Assembly (NCBI GenBank): GCA_002381805.1
Contig: DFXZ01000012.1
Coordinates: 62,001-126,000, forward strand
Reading direction: 5' to 3'
Source of the DNA: Bdellovibrio sp. UBA4095
GTDB lineage: Bacteria > Bdellovibrionota > Bdellovibrionia > Bdellovibrionales > Bdellovibrionaceae
DNA: 64,000 nucleotides
Each line of letters begins with the position of its first letter. Within the stretch, counting starts at the first letter, position 1. Of the stretch, positions 33,348 through 43,697 are shown one piece after another. Both the position numbers and the translations under genes were made by a program. The notes under the pieces are model-generated. The model worked only from the letters and a program-made list of their open reading frames with translations. It searched no databases and was not told where the DNA came from.

Positions 33348-34913
33348 CTATCGCCCTAAGCGGCGAAGGACTTTATTAATAAGCGCGTGCGCCTGCTCGA
33401 TTTTGAATAGCCACGCCAAAGAAAAATAACTGACCCCGTACACTGACACCACCAAAGTTGCCTGAAGCACGATATGCCAATCCTTTAAAAATGGTGCCTG
33501 ACCGATCAAGACCGCTAAGGACGCACTGATGACCGCCGAAAGCCACACTTTGCCTTGAAAACGAACAGGCAAACCCGTAGCGCCGATTTTTTCATTGAGG
33601 GCGGCCCGAAGAAAGTAAAACTCCACCCAACCAGCAAGTCCCGCAGCGAGGGTCAAACCAACTGTCCCCCAGTGCGCAGGAATCCCAAACTCCTGAGGCA
33701 AGTAGAACGCAAAAAGAGCCCCCATCATAGTCGCGAAAATGACCCGAATAATAGCGAACTTTAAAGGCGTTCGAGTGTCCTTCAACGAGTAAAAGGTCGA
33801 AGAATAGAGTCTTCCCAATGTAGAGGCTAGAAGACCCACCGAGTAACCAGCCAATACCAGCCATACAAAATGAGTATTGCTTTTTTGAAATTCTCCCGTT
33901 TGGAAAATAGCGCCCACAATGTATTTTCCTAGAACAATAAATGCGACAACGGATGGAATCACTAAAAAGGCAATTTGCTTCAATCCGCGATTTAAGCGGT
34001 CCTGTAAATAGGCCCTTATTTCTGAATCCGTTCCTGACGCTTGCGACATCGTTGGTAGTTCGGCGATTGAAATACTCATCCCAAACAAACTTACAGGTAA
34101 AAGATATAACGTCTGGGCATATGCCAGAGCCGAAACAGCCCCCGTCGGCAACAATGAAGCCAGGATATTATCGATATAGGCACTTACTTGAACAACTCCG
34201 CGAGAGATCACTCCAGGAATGAAGTTTCGCACCACCATCCTGACACCAGAGATTTTTGTCACAAGAGACGGGCGAAGTTTCTTGCCCAAACGCAACGCAG
34301 AAGGAAGCTGCACAAAAAATTGCAGAAAACTCCCGACTACGAGTCCCCAGGAAATAGTAACTGCAAGGTCTGCTTGACCTTGCTTGCTGCCCCATAGAAC
34401 TAAAGTCGCAATAATGGTCAGATTCCATATCACTGGAGCAACATAACTAAGAAAAAACTTTTTGTGGGAATTCAATATCCCCAAACACCAGGCAGACATG
34501 ACCAAAAAACCAGTGCCGGGAAAAAGGATTTGCACAAGTTCGATCGTTAACAATCTCTTGTCACCCGTAAAGCCTGGAGCGATCACATCAATCAGAAAAG
34601 GTGTCGCGAAGACTCCGATCAATACTAAAAAAGATGTCACCAGAAAGAGTAAACTGCCAATAACAGATGCGACTTTTGCAGCTTCCTCATCATGCTTTTT
34701 CGCGAGGAGCTCGGCATAGACAGGAATAAAACTAGCGGAAAGCACGCCTTCGCCAAAAAGATTTTGCAGAAAATTAGGAATTTTAAGCGCTGCCTTAAAG
34801 GCGTCGCCGGCATCAGAGTTTCCGAAGTAATGAGCAAAGACTCGCTCTCGAACCAAGCCCGCGATGCGACTTAGAAAAATTCCCAATCCAACCAGCAAGG
34901 CTCCGCTCTTCAT
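33348..34913 (-). CDS. murJ: Lipid II flippase MurJ
   Basis: Integral membrane protein of 521 residues and about 14 helices (MOP exporter superfamily) that moves lipid II across the inner membrane for peptidoglycan synthesis. N-terminus LGIFLSRIAGLVRERVFAHYFG, then DAFKAALKIPNFLQNLFGEGVLSASFIPVYAEL, both conserved in MurJ. AAAGAGG precedes the ATG. It begins 8 bases after the uvrC stop, so it is in the uvrB-uvrC-murJ operon. Confidence 0.95.
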   Translation of the reverse strand: MKSGALLVGLGIFLSRIAGLVRERVFAHYFGNSDAGDAFKAALKIPNFLQNLFGEGVLSASFIPVYAELLAKKHDEEAAKVASVIGSLLFLVTSFLVLIGVFATPFLIDVIAPGFTGDKRLLTIELVQILFPGTGFLVMSAWCLGILNSHKKFFLSYVAPVIWNLTIIATLVLWGSKQGQADLAVTISWGLVVGSFLQFFVQLPSALRLGKKLRPSLVTKISGVRMVVRNFIPGVISRGVVQVSAYIDNILASLLPTGAVSALAYAQTLYLLPVSLFGMSISIAELPTMSQASGTDSEIRAYLQDRLNRGLKQIAFLVIPSVVAFIVLGKYIVGAIFQTGEFQKSNTHFVWLVLAGYSVGLLASTLGRLYSSTFYSLKDTRTPLKFAIIRVIFATMMGALFAFYLPQEFGIPAHWGTVGLTLAAGLAGWVEFYFLRAALNEKIGATGLPVRFQGKVWLSAVISASLAVLIGQAPFLKDWHIVLQATLVVSVYGVSYFSLAWLFKIEQAHALINKVLRRLGR

Positions 34914-34921
34914 AAACCTCT

Positions 34922-36841
34922 TTAACTCTTCCGATCGTTTTCGCCCCCAACCAATTCAGGTTCGACTTCTTCCTCATCCCCCTCATTCAACTGAAGAACG
35001 ATGCGTTCAGCAAGCACTCGGTTAAAACCCTTTAGTGCCGCAATCTCTTCGGGATCGGCCATCTTGATTTCATCAATAGAGTTGAAGCGAGTCAAAAGAA
35101 GTTTCTTTCTTTTTTCCCCAAGGCCAACCACATAATCGAGTTCACTTTCCAATGAGGTGCCTTCTCGGAGCTTGCGATGATAGGTGATTGCAAAACGATG
35201 GGCTTCATCGCGCAATCCCGTGAGAATATGCAAAGCCTCGGCGTTGTTCTTAAACACAACAGGATTCTGCCGACCGGGGATAAAGAAACGTTCCTCGGTG
35301 GATTCAACCTCTTGCTTTTGAAAATCTCGTTCGGTTCGCGCCTTGGCCAACCCGACAACTGGGATGTCTTGACGACCAATCTCCGTTAAAATCTTAACAG
35401 CTTGCGACAATTGCCCTTTACCCCCATCAATCACTATTAACTGAGGATCTTCATACTCCGTATGTTTAAAACGGCGACTCAAGACCTCATACATCGAAGC
35501 AAAATCGTCAATCCCCTGGACAGTACGTATTTTGTATCTGCGATAGTGTTCTTTCGCGGGCACACCATCTTCAAAGACGACCTGAGAGGCCACCGTCTCT
35601 GCTCCCTGGAAGGTCGAAATATCGTAGCACTCGATGCGCCGAGGACGCTCAGGTAGCTGCAATCGCTCCTGAATTTCATCCAGCCCGCGGAGCTTCTCTT
35701 CTGATTTAGAAACATATTTCATGAAATGTGACTGCGCGTTTTCATTGGCCATGTGAACCAAATTTCGCCCCCGCTCATCTGTGGCGAAACGAACTGTGGT
35801 CTTCGAGCCAGACCTCTGCAAGAGAACTTCTTCCATCAGTTTGCTAAGATCTTTACCGATATCGACCGGCAACAGAACGGTATCAGGAATGAAGTTGTCT
35901 TCGTAATATTGATTCAAGAAATCCACCAGCCATTCACGCGGATCCTCCGACGGATCATTCGGGTCGAAATGCGGAAGGTAATGAGGCCTCGTACCAATGA
36001 CCCTCCCGGCACGAACATGCACCGTTTCGATCAAACAACCGCGCTGATCACCAAAGAACCCGACTGCATCTTGGTCTTTTTCAGAGGTATCGTTAATGAC
36101 AGCCTGCTTTTCTAAAATGGCCTTGATGGCTTCGATCGAGTCCCGAAGTCTTGCGGCAACTTCAAATTTCTCTTCCTCCGCCGAGGCCATCATTTTATCG
36201 GTCATAGACTTAACTACTTTGCGATTTTGACCTTTCAAAAACAGCTTAGCGCCATCTACTTCGACACGATAATCATCTTTTGAGATGTACTCCACGCAAG
36301 GTGCTGTGCAACGACCGATCTGATAAGTCATGCACGGCCGCGTTCTTGTCTTGAACATCGAGTCTGTACAATCGCGAATTTTGAATGTTCGATTTAGGAA
36401 GCGTATCGTCCCTTGCACAGCGAATCCCGACGTGTAGGGACCAAAATACAATGAGCCATCTTTTCTAACTTTTCTTGCCAGATAAAGACGCGGGTATTCG
36501 TCTCCCCAGCTAAGTCGAATGTACGGATAGGACTTATCATCTCTTAACCGAATATTATATTTTGGACGGTGCTTTTTAATCAAAGAAGCTTCAAGCAAGA
36601 ACGCTTCAACTTCGGTCTTTGTGATAATATATTCAACTTCACAAATATTCTGCACCAACAAACGCGTCTTCGGCGAATGGTCTTTGCTATCGGTAAAATA
36701 GCTGCGCACACGATTGCGAAGATTCTTGGCTTTGCCAATATAGATGATCTTATCAGCCAAGTTCTTCATCAGATAGACCCCGCTCTGAACGGGGAACTCT
36801 TTCACCTTTTCGCGGCACTCTTCGAACTTATTCGAGGCCAT
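34922..36841 (-). CDS. uvrC: Excinuclease ABC subunit C
   Basis: A 639-residue nuclease that makes both incisions in nucleotide excision repair. N-terminal GIY-YIG domain (SGVYLMKN...IIYIGKAKNLRNRV), UVR motif near residue 205-235 (KFEVAARLRDSIEAI), the RNase H-like UvrC domain (ECYDISTFQGAETVAS, VIDGGKGQL) and C-terminal HhH repeats (GLGEKRKKLLLTRFNSI). Full length. It overlaps the uvrB end by 14 bases. Confidence 0.97.
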   Translation of the reverse strand: MASNKFEECREKVKEFPVQSGVYLMKNLADKIIYIGKAKNLRNRVRSYFTDSKDHSPKTRLLVQNICEVEYIITKTEVEAFLLEASLIKKHRPKYNIRLRDDKSYPYIRLSWGDEYPRLYLARKVRKDGSLYFGPYTSGFAVQGTIRFLNRTFKIRDCTDSMFKTRTRPCMTYQIGRCTAPCVEYISKDDYRVEVDGAKLFLKGQNRKVVKSMTDKMMASAEEEKFEVAARLRDSIEAIKAILEKQAVINDTSEKDQDAVGFFGDQRGCLIETVHVRAGRVIGTRPHYLPHFDPNDPSEDPREWLVDFLNQYYEDNFIPDTVLLPVDIGKDLSKLMEEVLLQRSGSKTTVRFATDERGRNLVHMANENAQSHFMKYVSKSEEKLRGLDEIQERLQLPERPRRIECYDISTFQGAETVASQVVFEDGVPAKEHYRRYKIRTVQGIDDFASMYEVLSRRFKHTEYEDPQLIVIDGGKGQLSQAVKILTEIGRQDIPVVGLAKARTERDFQKQEVESTEERFFIPGRQNPVVFKNNAEALHILTGLRDEAHRFAITYHRKLREGTSLESELDYVVGLGEKRKKLLLTRFNSIDEIKMADPEEIAALKGFNRVLAERIVLQLNEGDEEEVEPELVGGENDRKS

Positions 36842-38900
36842 CCTTCAGGACCTCCGAACTTGATTCTTCGACCTCACCGCTTCTAACATTGAGTTCGATG
36901 ATTTGCAGACGTTTGATCTCATCGCGAATTTTGGCAGCTTCTTCAAATTCAAGATTCGCTGAAAGCTCCTTCATACGAGCGCGTAATTTGGCGATCTCTT
37001 GCTCAATTTTATCCGGCTGTTGAGAGAACTTATTGAAGATAGCTGTCGCTTTGTTTTCTCCCTGTAACGGCGTTGACAGCGTTCCGTCAAAAACTTCGCC
37101 CAGGCCTTCTTTAATACGTTTTTTAATCGACTGCGGAGTAATGCCATTGGCTTCATTATGCTCTTGCTGAATCTTGCGACGTCGATCGGTTTCACCCATC
37201 GCTTTGGCAATGCTATCAGTAATACGATCCGCATACAGAATCACCCGCCCGTTTAAATTCCTCGCGGCACGACCGATGGTCTGAATCAGTGAGCGCTCCG
37301 ATCGAAGGAACCCTTCCTTATCCGCATCAGTGATTCCGACCAAACTGACCTCTGGAATATCTAATCCCTCACGAAGCAAATTGATCCCCACCAACACATC
37401 GAACACTCCCAAGCGAAGGTCTCGCAAGATTTCGGTTCGCTCGACCGTTTTAATATCACTGTGCAGATACTTCACTTTGATCCCAAGATTTTCATAATAT
37501 TCGGTCAAATCTTCAGCGGATCTTTTCGTTAAGGTCGTTATCAGAACTCGTTCATTCTTCTTGATACGCTCTCTGATTTCTTTTAACAGATCATCCACTT
37601 GAAACTTAACCGGGCGGATTTCGACGATGGGATCTATCAACCCCGTCGGCCGAATGATTTGCTCAACTATGATACCTTCAGACTTTTGGAATTCATAATT
37701 TCCCGGAGTCGCCGAAACGTAGACAACCTTGTCCATCATTCTTTCGAACTCTTGAAAATTAAGCGGCCTATTGTCAAGCGCTGACGGCAGTCGAAAGCCA
37801 TGCTCTACCAGAGTCGACTTTCTGGACCTGTCACCTCGATACATAGCCCCGATTTGAGGTACAGTAACGTGTGACTCATCAATGAATGTGACAAAATCTT
37901 TAGGAAAGTATTCGAGTAAAGTGGGAGGTGGCTCCCCGGATCCCCGCCCCGTAAGGTGGCGCGAGTAGTTTTCAATCCCCTGGCAGAAGCCCATCTGCTC
38001 CATCATCTCGATGTCGTAATAAGTTCGCTGCTCCAAACGCTGAGCTTCTAGGAATTTCAAGTCATGATTCATTTGCTTAAGACGCTCGCGCAGTTCATCC
38101 TGAATCGTTTTAATGGCTCTCTTGATATTGTCATCAGTCGTCGCATAGTGACTGCCGGGATAAATTCCGACCTGATCAAGCTCTTCAAGAACCTGTCCGG
38201 TCAAGGGATCTATCCACGACAAGCGCTCGATAAAGTCGCCGAAAAATTCAACACGAACAGCGCGCTCTTCTTCGTAAGGAGGAAAGATCTCGACATTATC
38301 ACCGCGCACTCGGACGGTGCCCCGGTGAAAGTCGACGTTATTTCGTTGATACTGAATACGAATCAACTCGCGAAGCAAATGATCACGCTTCATTTCAGTA
38401 TTTGAAAAAATCTGAATCATCATGCCCTGGTACGCTTCGGGTGAGCCCAGACCGTAAATGCAAGACACAGAGCTAACAATGATCACATCCCTACGATCAA
38501 AAAGACTTCTGGTTGCGGAGTGACGCATTCTATCGATCTGTTCATTGATCGCAGAATCTTTTTCGATGTACGTGTCTGATGATGGAATATAGGCTTCCGG
38601 TTGATAATAATCATAATAGCTGACGAAGTACTCCACCGCATTCTTCGGGAAAAGTTCCTTAAATTCGGCATAAAGCTGCGCCGCAAGCGTCTTATTCGGT
38701 GCTAAAACCAAGGCCGGCAAATTAAGCTTTTGTATGGTGTGGGCCATTGTAAATGTTTTGCCGGATCCGGTCACTCCTAGCAATGTTTGATGATTCAAAC
38801 CCGCCGAGAAGTTTTCTAAGAGCTGTTCGATCGCCTTAGGTTGATCACCAGAAGGTTTGAACTCGGACACTAACTGAAAGTTTTTTTTATATGAGGTCAT
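36828..38900 (-). CDS. uvrB: Excinuclease ABC subunit B
   Basis: A 690-residue DNA damage-recognition helicase of nucleotide excision repair. Walker A GVTGSGKT, the beta-hairpin region YYDYYQPEAYIPSSDTYIEKD, DEXX box FIDESH, motif VI QTIGRAARN and the C-terminal UVR domain that binds UvrC (LSANLEFEEAAKIRDEI). The frame is open to 38990; ATG 38900 gives the normal family N-terminus (FKPSGDQPKAI), though GGAGGG sits almost against it. Head of the uvrB-uvrC-murJ operon. Confidence 0.96.
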   Translation of the reverse strand: MTSYKKNFQLVSEFKPSGDQPKAIEQLLENFSAGLNHQTLLGVTGSGKTFTMAHTIQKLNLPALVLAPNKTLAAQLYAEFKELFPKNAVEYFVSYYDYYQPEAYIPSSDTYIEKDSAINEQIDRMRHSATRSLFDRRDVIIVSSVSCIYGLGSPEAYQGMMIQIFSNTEMKRDHLLRELIRIQYQRNNVDFHRGTVRVRGDNVEIFPPYEEERAVRVEFFGDFIERLSWIDPLTGQVLEELDQVGIYPGSHYATTDDNIKRAIKTIQDELRERLKQMNHDLKFLEAQRLEQRTYYDIEMMEQMGFCQGIENYSRHLTGRGSGEPPPTLLEYFPKDFVTFIDESHVTVPQIGAMYRGDRSRKSTLVEHGFRLPSALDNRPLNFQEFERMMDKVVYVSATPGNYEFQKSEGIIVEQIIRPTGLIDPIVEIRPVKFQVDDLLKEIRERIKKNERVLITTLTKRSAEDLTEYYENLGIKVKYLHSDIKTVERTEILRDLRLGVFDVLVGINLLREGLDIPEVSLVGITDADKEGFLRSERSLIQTIGRAARNLNGRVILYADRITDSIAKAMGETDRRRKIQQEHNEANGITPQSIKKRIKEGLGEVFDGTLSTPLQGENKATAIFNKFSQQPDKIEQEIAKLRARMKELSANLEFEEAAKIRDEIKRLQIIELNVRSGEVEESSSEVLKDGLE

Positions 38901-39007
38901 CCCTCCAAGAATAGCATAAGGAAAAGGCCCGGGGATAGAGGTATGCATCCACAATGCGTCAAAACTTAGGTCGAGCTTTTTACGAGGCAACCTTGTAAGC
39001 TTTTGCT

Positions 39008-41329
39008 ATGAAAAAGCTGACCTTGCTTAAAAAAACTATCCTCATACTGGCTTTGATTCTTACCTCCACAGTCTTGGGTGTTTTTGCTTTTCTGCGAAGT
39101 TCTTTGGCCCCGCTGGATGGCACACTCAAACTGCAAAACCTTCAACAAAAAGTCCGCGTCGTTCGTGATGACTTCGGAATTCCACACATCTATGCCGAAA
39201 CCAAGTTGGACAGCTTTCGAGCTTTGGGTTTTGTAATGGCGAGCGAACGTCTGTTTCAGATGGAACTGTCTCGTCGCATGACCCAAGGGCAACTCAGCGA
39301 GGTTTTTGGCGAAGCAGCTCTGCCCAGCGACAAGCTGTACCGCTCCCTAGCTTTGCGCAGAGCTTCGGAACGAATGATAGCATTAGAAAAACAACGAGGT
39401 CTTTTTGACAAGAGCTTGTGGCAAGAACTCGAAGCCTTCTGTGATGGAATCAATCAATTTATACGAACGAGGCCACTACCTTTTGAATTTACCTTACTAC
39501 GCTTTAAGCCCCGTACTTTTGAGCCTTTAGATGCCTATGTTCTCACTGGGCACATGGCTTATAGTTTCGGCATTGCTTTGAAAGCAGACCCCTTAATGAC
39601 GGAACTAGCGAAGACCTTGCGGAACGACTTATTCCAAGAACTGCGCAACGATCGACTGACCCAGCCTTTAAAAATCGCAAAGAATTTTTTTGAAGATTTA
39701 TCTCCACTGCACATTCTTGCTGAAGGAACTTATTTCCCCTATTTCGAGGGCAGCAATGCCTGGCTCGTGGCGCCTCATCGTTCTGAGTCAGGTAAAAGTA
39801 TTTTCGCCAACGATCCCCATATCGGCTATTCGTCGCCATCAGTTTGGTTTGAAGCCCATATTAAGACACCTGAGTTTGAACTATATGGTCATCACCTTTC
39901 TCTGATTCCTTATGGAATACTGGGGCACTCCCCGCATCATGCCTGGGGATTCACTATGTCGATGGGCGACGATATGGACCTGTACCGAGAAACCCTGAAT
40001 CGTGAAAGCAAGATGGTCCTTTATAAAAACAAGTGGCAACCCTATCAAGAACGGCGCGAGGTCATAAAAGTTAAGAATGCTTCAGATGTTGTGTTGAGCT
40101 TAATTGAAACTCCTCACGGGCCGCTTATGGATGAAGTCCTAACACAAAAAGGATTGGCACTGAAGTGGGCCTATCATCGACCCGAAAACAACCCGATGAA
40201 ATCACTTAGAGGAATGGGCGCTGCGACCAATATGAAAAGTTTCGAAGAAGCACTGAAGTTTGCCACCGCTCCCGGATTGAATGTTATGTATGCCGATGCC
40301 GACAACATCGCATGGTGGATGGTTGGTGACCTTGCCATCAAGTCGAATCCACATTCAGATTTAATATTGGATGGGGCGACTGGTAAAGACGAATACAAAG
40401 GTGTGATGCCATGGGATGATAAGCCGCATTTGGTGAATCCCCGGTCAGGAATAATTGTCACCGCCAACTCCCGTCCAAAGGGATTGACGAACACAATGCG
40501 CGGTGATTGGCAGTCAGAGGATCGCAACCAAACAATTACCCGCCTACTCTCAACCAAAGACAAATGGTCCGCCGAAGAAATGAAGGCCTTGCAGGTTAAA
40601 AACTTCAACGCCAAGACCTCCGAAATTTTGGAAAAACTATTAAGCAGCCTGCAGCTCTCGGAAAAAGAAAAAGGTCAGTTTTCTTTCCACTTAGATCTCT
40701 TAAAGTCCTGGGATCATCAGTCTGAAATAGACTCACAAGCTGCGGCCCTCTATCATACCTGGAATCAGCAAAATATTAGAATCATTCTGGAGGGACTGCC
40801 ACCCGATACGCGTGAAGCTTATCTGCGCACTCACTACTCGTGGGATTTCTATGAGCGTGTTCTATTAAACAATTTATCTGAATGGTGGAAAGAACGCAGC
40901 CTCCCCGATGTTGTGACCGCCGGATTTAGAAATGCTCTAGACCACTTAGGAAGTCCTTTGCCGAGCTGGGGTGAAATCCATACGATTGAATTCACTCATC
41001 CATTGGGCCGCGCAAAACCCTTGGATAAAATATTTAATCTGGGTCCGTTTCCTATGCCGGGAGCCTTGCACGAAATCAATAATAACAAAGGTCGGTACTT
41101 TGGTGGCGACTTTAAAGTTGTTGCGGGTCCGTCAACACGCCGAGTGATTGATTTTGCGAATGCCAAAACAAGCTGGGGAATCAACCCGATCGGCATCTCG
41201 GGACATTTACTATCTCGTTTCCACCACGACCAGATTCAGCTATTCATAAAGGGCCTTCACCGCAATCAGTGGATGAAAGACGAAGACATCGAGAGAGTTA
41301 AAACCCACGAACTAACTCTAGAACCTTGA
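39008..41329 (+). CDS. Penicillin acylase-family N-terminal nucleophile hydrolase
   Basis: A 773-residue periplasmic or membrane-anchored amidohydrolase. An N-terminal hydrophobic helix (residues 8-29) precedes the A chain (VRDDFGIPHIYAET). The autocatalytic cut site and nucleophile Ser follow a Gly in FEGSNAWLVAP (about residue 247), with SIFANDPHI after it, as in the S45 family. Members cleave acyl groups from penicillins, quorum-sensing acyl-homoserine lactones or lipid amides; the substrate here is unknown. Divergent from uvrB. Confidence 0.93.
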   Translation: MKKLTLLKKTILILALILTSTVLGVFAFLRSSLAPLDGTLKLQNLQQKVRVVRDDFGIPHIYAETKLDSFRALGFVMASERLFQMELSRRMTQGQLSEVFGEAALPSDKLYRSLALRRASERMIALEKQRGLFDKSLWQELEAFCDGINQFIRTRPLPFEFTLLRFKPRTFEPLDAYVLTGHMAYSFGIALKADPLMTELAKTLRNDLFQELRNDRLTQPLKIAKNFFEDLSPLHILAEGTYFPYFEGSNAWLVAPHRSESGKSIFANDPHIGYSSPSVWFEAHIKTPEFELYGHHLSLIPYGILGHSPHHAWGFTMSMGDDMDLYRETLNRESKMVLYKNKWQPYQERREVIKVKNASDVVLSLIETPHGPLMDEVLTQKGLALKWAYHRPENNPMKSLRGMGAATNMKSFEEALKFATAPGLNVMYADADNIAWWMVGDLAIKSNPHSDLILDGATGKDEYKGVMPWDDKPHLVNPRSGIIVTANSRPKGLTNTMRGDWQSEDRNQTITRLLSTKDKWSAEEMKALQVKNFNAKTSEILEKLLSSLQLSEKEKGQFSFHLDLLKSWDHQSEIDSQAAALYHTWNQQNIRIILEGLPPDTREAYLRTHYSWDFYERVLLNNLSEWWKERSLPDVVTAGFRNALDHLGSPLPSWGEIHTIEFTHPLGRAKPLDKIFNLGPFPMPGALHEINNNKGRYFGGDFKVVAGPSTRRVIDFANAKTSWGINPIGISGHLLSRFHHDQIQLFIKGLHRNQWMKDEDIERVKTHELTLEP

Positions 41330-41340
41330 ACTCTTAAAAA

Positions 41341-41371
41341 CCCCCATCGAGACAGACGACGATGGGGATTT
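41341..41371. terminator. Hairpin between convergent genes, probable terminator
   Basis: CCCCATCG/CGATGGGG with a 10-base loop, followed by an A/T-rich but not uniform run. Lies between the penicillin acylase stop and the stop of the His-rich gene. Confidence 0.55.
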
Positions 41372-41376
41372 AATAA

Positions 41377-41787
41377 TTAAAGACTTTCAGCTCTCTTCAT
41401 CACCAAGTAAGCAATTTGCTGATCAGACAATTGATCTGCACCTTGCACTTGCGCACGCGCAAGGAAATTGCGCTCATAGTCCATTGCTTGTGTTAAAGCT
41501 GGAGTCGGCTTACCGCCTTCAGCCAGATAAACGGCCGCATCTTGATCGGCATGCAGATACACGGCTTGCGAATGATTTGCAGTGACGTCAGTAAAGAACA
41601 ATGCTGATGTTGAAAGCAGCATCCCTGCGAGAACACCCTCGCCATAAGAACCGCCACCATGACTTCCATGATGACCTCCGTGGTGACCACCTCCATGACG
41701 ACCGTGGCGGCCATGTCGCGGTCCTGCCATTGCCAACTCAGCGGCACAACAAACTACCACTACTGATAGTGCTATCCATTTCTTCAT
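41377..41787 (-). CDS. Small secreted histidine/glycine-rich protein
   Basis: A 136-residue exported protein. Signal peptide (AAELAMA), then a His/Gly-rich run over about residues 22-48 (RHGRHGGGHHGGHHGSHGGG), a small-residue hydrophobic stretch (GVLAGMLLSTSALFF), and a soluble C-terminal part. The His-rich run could bind Ni, Zn or Cu. Its ATG overlaps the TAA of the upstream gene by one base (TAATG) with AGGAGG just before, so it is translationally coupled to the DUF4105-like gene. Function unknown. Confidence 0.7.
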   Translation of the reverse strand: MKKWIALSVVVVCCAAELAMAGPRHGRHGRHGGGHHGGHHGSHGGGSYGEGVLAGMLLSTSALFFTDVTANHSQAVYLHADQDAAVYLAEGGKPTPALTQAMDYERNFLARAQVQGADQLSDQQIAYLVMKRAESL

Positions 41788-43697
41788 TAAAACCTCCTTA
41801 GGTTTGTTAATAGTTCAAGATTCTTTTTAATTTGCTGAAGCTCTGATTCGATCTGAGGGTAAGCCGCTAAAACGACCTCTCTATACTGAGTGTTCCACTT
41901 GATCGCCTCTTGCAATCTGATTGTGATTTCCTCATCCGTGGGTCCTTCGTCGGCCAGGGGAATTCCGTAACCAACCTGCGCCATCTTCCAGGGTAAGCGT
42001 TGTTGGGAGCTTTCAACGATCTTGCCGATCAGATCATTCAACTGCGGAAGCGAGTTGTTGCTCTGTAAAAGTCGAGTGAGCAACTTCTGATGCTCCCCCT
42101 GCTGCACACTCGAGATATACTTTTCCAAAAGATAGGCGCTGCCAAGATCTGCAAAACTTTCCATCTCTTCATAAATCTCCCGTCGCTCGATAGCCTTCGA
42201 GTACAAAGAAAATTCATTGAGATCTCTATAGGCAGGAAAGTAGTTCAACATTTTTTGATAGGCCCTCTCTAGATAATCCTTCTGACTTGGAAAAAAGTAA
42301 GTATTCTCTTGCGCAAACTCCTTGTTGGCGACAAGTCGCAGGTCGATCAAACCAAAGCGCGCAAGATTTTTATAAACCCCTAAAGGACTTGAAGCGAAAC
42401 TATTTTGATATGGATGATTTTTTGCAAGGGCTGCGCGAAGCAACTGATCTACTTCAGAAGCACAATTGTTGGTCAGAAACTTGTACTCACCAGAATAACT
42501 CCAGTAATGCTCTAGTGCAGTTTCTATAAGCCTCTTTTGATCACCTTCGTTAACTTTAAGTGGTAAGCTGATAAGATCGCGCCATTGACCACGCGTGTAC
42601 TCGTCAACAATTTCAGGCATTGAAAAAACCATCAATTGCGATGGATATTTCCCAGTAAGACCATCCCAGTAGTTGATGATGACATCATCAATATTAGCTC
42701 GATAACTCAGCACCACGTGATAAGCGACATCCTTTAAACATTCGGGTCCAACCTTATCGCGATGAGGTGCACACACCACCAGACGAAGCATCGAGTGGCC
42801 CCAACGGCTCATCAGCTCCTGACCTTTCGCCGCAAAGAGATAATGGACTTGGTAGACCTTCTCTGGCGCGATGTCGAGCTTCCAAGCTGCAGTGCTTGAA
42901 TAAACATGGGTGAGCTTTTGGCAATCCGATAAACCTAAATTGTTGCCTCCAGTAAGTTTCGCAAAAAAACTGTAAAGCGCCGGTCTTCGGCAGGAATATT
43001 CAGGATCCGATAAATAATAGGCAAGGTTAAGTGCAAAATGATCTTCGGGAGAGTTCGTCTCGAGATCCCCAAGAAGTCGCTGAGCGAGCTTATTCTTGCT
43101 CTCGATAAGCTTCCCTTTATAATCCGCTAGGTTTTTATAATGGGGAGCTCCTGATACTTTGAAGCTGTTCTTAAGGTAGTAATGGCACAAGGTCGACATG
43201 TGCTGATTCTTTTGCTCGCGTTTATCCCCGTGCTGAATTTTGCAGGTGCGCAAAGCCGCCCTATCTTGAGAATTCTGCCAATGGCGTTCCGATCTATCGA
43301 ATTCTTTTGCTAAAGCAAACAACAGTGCTTTTTTTGCCAGATCTTGCGCCGTAAGATTCTTACAGGGGAAAGGGGTTCTCGCTGTACCGCGAAGATGAGC
43401 TTCCAAAATGTCAGATAAATAAATCCTTTCTCTGAATTTCAACAGATCCTTTTTCACCAAGAGATTTAAATCAACATCCTTGGAACAGAGGTTTTCAGGA
43501 ATCCTTCCCATGTCTTTAAAAACGATCTTCTTTTTCTGAAGAGTTTCGGCCATTGCTGTGGGCACCAAACGCTCCACGCTCTGCAGAAAATCACTTAGAG
43601 GAGCCGAACTGCTACCGCTCACCGATAGAATCTGACCGACCGCGCCAACAGCATTAAGAGCAAAAAAGAACGTCAAAGACAACACAAGTGATTTCAT
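41787..43697 (-). CDS. Exported DUF4105-like protein (permuted papain-like fold suspected)
   Basis: A 636-residue exported protein. Signal peptide to about residue 19. The middle part has SRWGHSMLRLVV (near residue 310) and later KFLTNNCASEVDQLLRAAL (near residue 415), the conserved His and Cys blocks of DUF4105 domains, which resemble NlpC/P60 or LRAT-type enzymes with His before Cys. The N-terminal 200 residues are helical and Cys-containing. It is cotranscribed with the His-rich gene. Hydrolase activity is inference. Confidence 0.7.
   Translation of the reverse strand: MKSLVLSLTFFFALNAVGAVGQILSVSGSSSAPLSDFLQSVERLVPTAMAETLQKKKIVFKDMGRIPENLCSKDVDLNLLVKKDLLKFRERIYLSDILEAHLRGTARTPFPCKNLTAQDLAKKALLFALAKEFDRSERHWQNSQDRAALRTCKIQHGDKREQKNQHMSTLCHYYLKNSFKVSGAPHYKNLADYKGKLIESKNKLAQRLLGDLETNSPEDHFALNLAYYLSDPEYSCRRPALYSFFAKLTGGNNLGLSDCQKLTHVYSSTAAWKLDIAPEKVYQVHYLFAAKGQELMSRWGHSMLRLVVCAPHRDKVGPECLKDVAYHVVLSYRANIDDVIINYWDGLTGKYPSQLMVFSMPEIVDEYTRGQWRDLISLPLKVNEGDQKRLIETALEHYWSYSGEYKFLTNNCASEVDQLLRAALAKNHPYQNSFASSPLGVYKNLARFGLIDLRLVANKEFAQENTYFFPSQKDYLERAYQKMLNYFPAYRDLNEFSLYSKAIERREIYEEMESFADLGSAYLLEKYISSVQQGEHQKLLTRLLQSNNSLPQLNDLIGKIVESSQQRLPWKMAQVGYGIPLADEGPTDEEITIRLQEAIKWNTQYREVVLAAYPQIESELQQIKKNLELLTNLRRF

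Noticed and set aside
38966..39292. 108-codon minus-strand ORF over the start of the penicillin acylase gene
   Set aside because: It is antisense to a strong coding gene, without ribosome site or recognisable protein features.
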